Of a DNA stretch of 62,703 nt, positions 59,045-62,703 are shown in pieces (position 1 is the stretch's first letter; every line of letters begins with the position of its first letter). The notes under the pieces are model-generated. The model was not told the origin of the DNA, ran no database searches, and worked only from the letters and a program-made list of their open reading frames with translations. The DNA lies in the NCBI GenBank assembly GCA_021325115.1, contig JAJPHU010000174.1:1-62703 (forward strand), in the 5' to 3' direction. This stretch comes from Planctomycetota bacterium (GTDB taxonomy: Bacteria; Planctomycetota; Planctomycetia; Gemmatales; Gemmataceae). The position numbers and the translations under genes were made by a program.

Positions 59045-60355
59045 TCAGGGTTGTGTCTGTCGAGTAACCAGACGATCGTTAATCATTTTCCGCAAGGCGT
59101 AGTGTGCATGTTCATCCATGCCATTGTGCGGACTGCGCCAGATAATGGTGCCGTCTTGGTCAATCAACACCAATAAGGGATATTGAGTGACCTGGAACTG
59201 AGCGACAACGGGACAAGATTGCCCGCCGCTAAGCAGCGTCAGGTAATTAATGCCGTAGCGGCCGCGAACAGACCGTACATAGCTCCGCTGCTCCTCTACC
59301 GTTCCTGTCTCACAAGCAATACTAACAATCTCGAGGCCATAGGGACCATAGTCTCTCTGCAATTCCACCAAATGATGAATCTCGAGTAGACAATAATGAC
59401 AATTATGATGCCAGAAATCGAGCAACATCAAGCGTCCGCGGCGATCGTGCTTATACTCCCAGACATTACCATCCAGATCATACAAGGCGAAATTATCCAG
59501 GCGATTGCCATACAAGCCACAGGAAGGCACCGGCGTCGGAATATTGGGCATACGCACGGAACCAGAAGCACCAGGTACAGGACGTGCCGGCTGGCGTTGG
59601 TCCGGCAGACTCTCCCATTGCGGCGATCCGGGCGCCACCGGTGGCGGGCTAGGAATTTCAACAGGGACGGAGGGCTGCGGAATGCGGCGGAAACCGCCAT
59701 CAGCGATATTGGCGGGATTGACCCGTGTCGGCGTATCAGATGGGCGAGCTCCCTGCGACGGTCCTTGATCGGGCAGCGGAGCCGGCGGATCGATACTAAC
59801 GGCTGGCTTGTTGTGTCCCTGAGAATCTTCTTTGCCGGCCGTGGCCTTCTTATCGCGCAGCTGGGGCATGTCCGGCGGCGGCGGCGTGCTTGCCGTGGTG
59901 TAGCGTTTGTCGAGTTTAATCAATAAGGTTGGATTAGGCGGTTTCACGTATAATGTGCGGCTGATTAATTCACCATTTTCGTTGGCCCGCACAATTAAGA
60001 GATACGATTCGCCTGCTTTCAGCATGGGGATAGTGAAGTAACCAGAATCATCAGTCGAGACATCGAGGTCTGCCCTTTTGGCCTCTTCACGGTCAAGGTT
60101 TTTGATCAAAATGGACGCTTTGATGGGTTGCTCCGTCGCTTCGACGACAACCCGCCCTGCGAGCAAGCCGTTAGCCCCCGGCAAAGGTCCGTTGTTATCG
60201 CCGGGCATGGCCGCAATTTCTGCCTTGGCCGGCGTCTCTGAGCCGAGAAACGGTTTGGGATGGTCTTTCCGCGCAGCTTGTCTCTTGCCAAAGAGACTAC
60301 AGCCCGTCAGTCCCAGGCAAACAACTACCACAGCCACACCAACGACGGTGCGCAC
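59045..60355 (-). CDS. TlpA-like lipoprotein with carboxypeptidase-regulatory-like domain
   Basis: 436 residues. A lipobox (VVCLGLTGCSLF) is followed by a short beta domain like CarboxypepD-reg (LLAGRVVVEATEQPIKASILIKNL, DDSGYFTIPMLKAGESYLLIV, about 65-150). A Pro/Gly/Ser-rich linker (about 155-275) leads to a thioredoxin-like domain (about 280-430), where LLDFWHHNCHYCLLEIHHL has a CxxC redox pair (CHYC, near residue 320) and YPLLVLIDQDGTIIW the cis-proline region. It probably reduces or oxidises exported proteins or senses redox at the outer membrane face. The pairing with a regulatory-like domain is uncommon. Confidence 0.8.
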   Translation of the reverse strand: MRTVVGVAVVVVCLGLTGCSLFGKRQAARKDHPKPFLGSETPAKAEIAAMPGDNNGPLPGANGLLAGRVVVEATEQPIKASILIKNLDREEAKRADLDVSTDDSGYFTIPMLKAGESYLLIVRANENGELISRTLYVKPPNPTLLIKLDKRYTTASTPPPPDMPQLRDKKATAGKEDSQGHNKPAVSIDPPAPLPDQGPSQGARPSDTPTRVNPANIADGGFRRIPQPSVPVEIPSPPPVAPGSPQWESLPDQRQPARPVPGASGSVRMPNIPTPVPSCGLYGNRLDNFALYDLDGNVWEYKHDRRGRLMLLDFWHHNCHYCLLEIHHLVELQRDYGPYGLEIVSIACETGTVEEQRSYVRSVRGRYGINYLTLLSGGQSCPVVAQFQVTQYPLLVLIDQDGTIIWRSPHNGMDEHAHYALRKMINDRLVTRQTQP

Positions 60356-60552
60356 GGCCTGGCCCTCAAAATAGGCACCGTAAACGGGACTTGCACGGGG
60401 CCGTGCCCTCCTATCACGTTGGAGATGGCAACAGCCAAGCGATTCTTCCCGCGCCCCGCCTCGCGGTCAAGGCGGATTTCCCGTCTGGTTTGCGGGGCGA
60501 AACAGACAATCCACACATAGCCGGCAAAGATGGCAAGGTCTTCTGGCTCGAC

Positions 60553-62256
60553 TCACGAAATGATCTGCTTGCGCCGGGCGATATAATCCCAGACGACATA
60601 GCGGTCCAATTCGCGACCGGCCGTGAAAAAGACGCGGCCCTTGCTGCCCTCCGCCAGTTTGTAGGCAAATTGCACATCCTCGCTGGTCTGATTCCAGCTC
60701 GAAAGCAGAAAGATGTTGATGGTGATGCCTTCACGGGCGCACAGTAATCCTTCGCGCAACGTCGCCGATTCGGTGCGCGGATCCGGGGGATACAGCAAAA
60801 ATAGCCATTCTCCCTCAAAATGCGCTGTTGGCAATCCATCGGTAATGAGGACAATTTGTCGATTCGGCGTATCTTGCGCCATCAGAAATTTCCGCGCCAG
60901 ATGTAGGCCGTGCTGGATGTTGGTGAAGTGGGCCGGGACCATCATTTCACTGATATTAGGATTGCTCATATCCACTTTTTTGCGGACAATCGGATCATAG
61001 AGCGTGACTGGCTTGGGCATGAGCGCGGCAATCTCGGTAATGTGGCGCGGCTTGGCAAACGTGTACATCTCGATAAAGCGCAAATAATCGCCGGGATATT
61101 CACTGCGAATCAACCCGTCCAGGGCCAGGCCCATGCGCTTGACATTGATATATTGCCCGTCATAACGCATCGAGCCGGACATATCGAGCAATACAACGGA
61201 AGCGCATTTGGGATTGTTGCGTGTCTTGTGGATGAGGATGTCTTCTGGCTTCAGACGCACCGGCAGGCCCGGACCCGAGCGCAAGAGGGCATTGGTGAAC
61301 GAGGAGGGAATATCCATGTGCGTTACCGAATCGCCGAATTCATAGGATTTGGTCTGCTGCATCTCGGTGGCACCTTCACCGAGGACTGCTCCTTGATGCC
61401 GGCCGGTGCGCGATGGCTGCAACTGTTCGAAAATGCGTGTCAATAGCTTTGATTGAAACAAGCGATAAGCGCGGGGCGTCAGTTGAAAGCCGCCACGCTT
61501 GGCCTGTTCCAATCCTTGCTGCTCGGCCAATTCGCGCAGATAGTCCTGTATCTGCTGCTGCAAAGCGCTCAACTGGTCGAGGTCGCTTGGCTCGGCGAAT
61601 TGAGCTAACTCTCCCAGGTCGATAACGCCGATTTGCGCCGTTTTCAGCGCCTCTTCGAGCTGCTGGAGCAGGCGATCGATCATTTCCAATTCTTCTTTGA
61701 TCGCCAGTGCTTGCGGCACCGTCATGGGCGTGCGGCCAGTGAAATCATACTTACTGACTAACTCGTCGATCTGATATTTCTCACCCAGGCGCTCGGCCAA
61801 GTGCAAAAGCTGGCGGGCAAACGGGCTGTTCTCATCCCCGGCGCGATACCACAATTGTTCGAGATCGTATAATTGTTCGTCGCGTACTGCTTCATCGAAG
61901 GCACGGCGCAGCTTGGCTGGCGGCTTCATCTGAGCAGCCTGATTGCGGAAATTGTGGTGCGCCTCATTCAGCACCTGGTCGGTCTCGTAAGTCTCCAAAA
62001 TCTTTCGTTTACGCTCGCGCAGCAGGGCCATGAGCGATTCCAGGCTCGGCCCCAAACCGCGAATCTGGCTGGGATCGATGCGCACGGCGCGGGCCAATTC
62101 CTCTTCGGTAAGCCGGCGCATGCTGCCGTAGTACAGCAGATGCTCGAAGACCGGCGACACCAGGTCCGGCGGCGGCGCGGTGGGGCTGGGGAACTGCACG
62201 GGATCGTATTTCTGGTAGGTGTGGATGATACCACCCAGATTGTCCGGTTTGCTCAT
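60553..62256 (-). CDS. VWA domain-containing protein
   Basis: 567 residues. The C-terminal about 220 residues are a von Willebrand A domain: SVVLLDMSGSM (MIDAS DxSxS, about residue 357), a threonine region near HFTNIQHGLHLARKFL, and IVLITDGLPTAHF. The first 300 residues are helical and charged, with coiled-coil-like segments (EELEMIDRLLQQLEEALK, LQQQIQDYLRELAEQQ). Such proteins usually work with a MoxR-type AAA ATPase as co-chaperones; none is in the window, but one could lie to the right. The start MSKPDNLGG is an ATG. Confidence 0.82.
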   Translation of the reverse strand: MSKPDNLGGIIHTYQKYDPVQFPSPTAPPPDLVSPVFEHLLYYGSMRRLTEEELARAVRIDPSQIRGLGPSLESLMALLRERKRKILETYETDQVLNEAHHNFRNQAAQMKPPAKLRRAFDEAVRDEQLYDLEQLWYRAGDENSPFARQLLHLAERLGEKYQIDELVSKYDFTGRTPMTVPQALAIKEELEMIDRLLQQLEEALKTAQIGVIDLGELAQFAEPSDLDQLSALQQQIQDYLRELAEQQGLEQAKRGGFQLTPRAYRLFQSKLLTRIFEQLQPSRTGRHQGAVLGEGATEMQQTKSYEFGDSVTHMDIPSSFTNALLRSGPGLPVRLKPEDILIHKTRNNPKCASVVLLDMSGSMRYDGQYINVKRMGLALDGLIRSEYPGDYLRFIEMYTFAKPRHITEIAALMPKPVTLYDPIVRKKVDMSNPNISEMMVPAHFTNIQHGLHLARKFLMAQDTPNRQIVLITDGLPTAHFEGEWLFLLYPPDPRTESATLREGLLCAREGITINIFLLSSWNQTSEDVQFAYKLAEGSKGRVFFTAGRELDRYVVWDYIARRKQIIS

Positions 62257-62529
62257 GCTTGCCTCGTCCAGTGTTCGTCTGCTGTTTCCTTCCGGCTATG
62301 CCGGGTGATCGATGTTTTCATAATAGCGGATGGCAGCGGCAAACGACAAACTATCTCTCCTGCGGAGAGGGGCGCCGATACGCAGGGGCTGAAGAAGGCA
62401 GCGGACATTCTTCCTATAGCCAAACAGCGGATATTTCTATTATTGGTCCGCCACTCAAGAGGTGCTGGAGTGAAAACTCCGATTGAATATAATTAGGCTG
62501 CATGGCTTTTTGGCTAAAGGAAAGTATCG
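62257..62529. other. Intergenic region, 273 nt
   Basis: Divergent region between the VWA gene and the OYE gene. Nothing firm was seen beyond the leader ORF that follows. Confidence 0.35.
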
Positions 62530-62586
62530 ATGCAGCCTCTTGTTGTTTTTCGCTTTGGGCGATCCCAATTGGAGGCGGTGCGATGA
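62530..62586 (+). CDS. Short leader ORF overlapping the OYE start
   Basis: 18 codons (MQPLVVFRFGRSQLEAVR) with AAAGGAAAG upstream. Its TGA (62584-62586) overlaps the next gene's ATG (62583-62585) as ATGA, and the GGAGG for that gene lies within it. It could couple translation. It may also be chance, as no family is known. Confidence 0.3.
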   Translation: MQPLVVFRFGRSQLEAVR

Positions 62587-62703
62587 CGACTGTTTATCGC
62601 CGCGTCGCACAGCTTAAAACCGCAGAGGATTTCCGCGCTCATCTGGCGTCGCTGGGCATCACCATCCCTTTCGATGAGGAACTGTGTTGCGGCCCAGATG
62701 CCC
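62583..62703 (+). CDS. NADH:flavin oxidoreductase (OYE type), 5' part only
   Basis: The first 40 codons are present and the gene runs off the window. YRRVAQLKTAEDFRAHLASL and GITIPFDEELCCGPDA resemble the N-terminus of old-yellow-enzyme type NADH:flavin oxidoreductases common in planctomycetes, which place this segment before the FMN barrel. No catalytic residue is within the window, so the call rests on this leader alone. TTGGAGG precedes the ATG. Confidence 0.6.
   Translation, partial: MTTVYRRVAQLKTAEDFRAHLASLGITIPFDEELCCGPDA

Overview
The window most likely comes from a planctomycete, probably a Gemmataceae-type lineage. The supporting signs are a TIGR03000-type secreted protein, a giant tandem UvrA, split glycine dehydrogenase subunits, Tat- and Sec-exported proteins with planctomycete-style linkers, a cysteine-rich exported protein, decayed Uma2 and Rpn-type genes, and many dispersed GC-rich palindromes. 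This is a chromosomal housekeeping region, not a phage or plasmid. Genes sit on both strands in short operons.

Layout. Positions 1-7.2 kb hold a decayed HicA-like gene, a heme-binding histidine kinase, mutM, a phosphoribosyltransferase, a quinone-reductase-like gene, a Xer recombinase and an esterase-like protein that lacks its serine. Positions 7.2-15.2 kb hold a fatty acyl-CoA ligase, an RmlD-like reductase between two 140-nt direct repeats, tRNA-Leu(UAG), argJ, larB, tRNA-Glu(UUC) and hypotheticals. Positions 15.2-27.3 kb hold a ceramidase-like enzyme, an SGNH hydrolase, a four-ACT aspartokinase, a SNF2 helicase, an rRNA methyltransferase, an ArfB-like factor, a Tat-exported sugar isomerase and a HEAT-repeat protein. 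Positions 27.4-33.4 kb are a co-directional run: purA, uppS, cdsA, phoH and a PgpH-type HD phosphodiesterase. Positions 33.6-41.7 kb hold a lipoprotein, the cysteine-rich protein, a DUF11-type protein, an ECF sigma/anti-sigma pair and a polytopic membrane protein whose 3' end runs into a decayed Rpn-type gene. Positions 41.8-48.9 kb are one 2351-residue UvrA. Positions 49-62.7 kb hold a transposase fragment, a zinc metalloprotease, the complete glycine-cleavage operon (gcvT, gcvH, a Uma2 pseudogene, gcvPA, gcvPB, lplA), an M28 peptidase, a TlpA-like lipoprotein, a VWA protein and the start of an old-yellow-enzyme gene.

The gcv-lplA operon is the clearest functional unit. It encodes the P-protein pair, the T and H proteins, and a ligase that can lipoylate H. 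GcvPA/GcvPB and GcvPB/LplA are joined by stop/start overlaps.

The most unusual signal is not a gene. Several families of palindromic elements recur through the window, and they lie within coding sequence as well as between genes. At least six unrelated genes (the histidine kinase, mutM, the quinone reductase, xerC, the RmlD-like gene and gcvT) take their last codons and stop codon from such elements. UvrA, ArgJ, a HEAT protein and a membrane protein carry apparent in-frame copies. This resembles the Rickettsia palindromic elements in behaviour but not in sequence.
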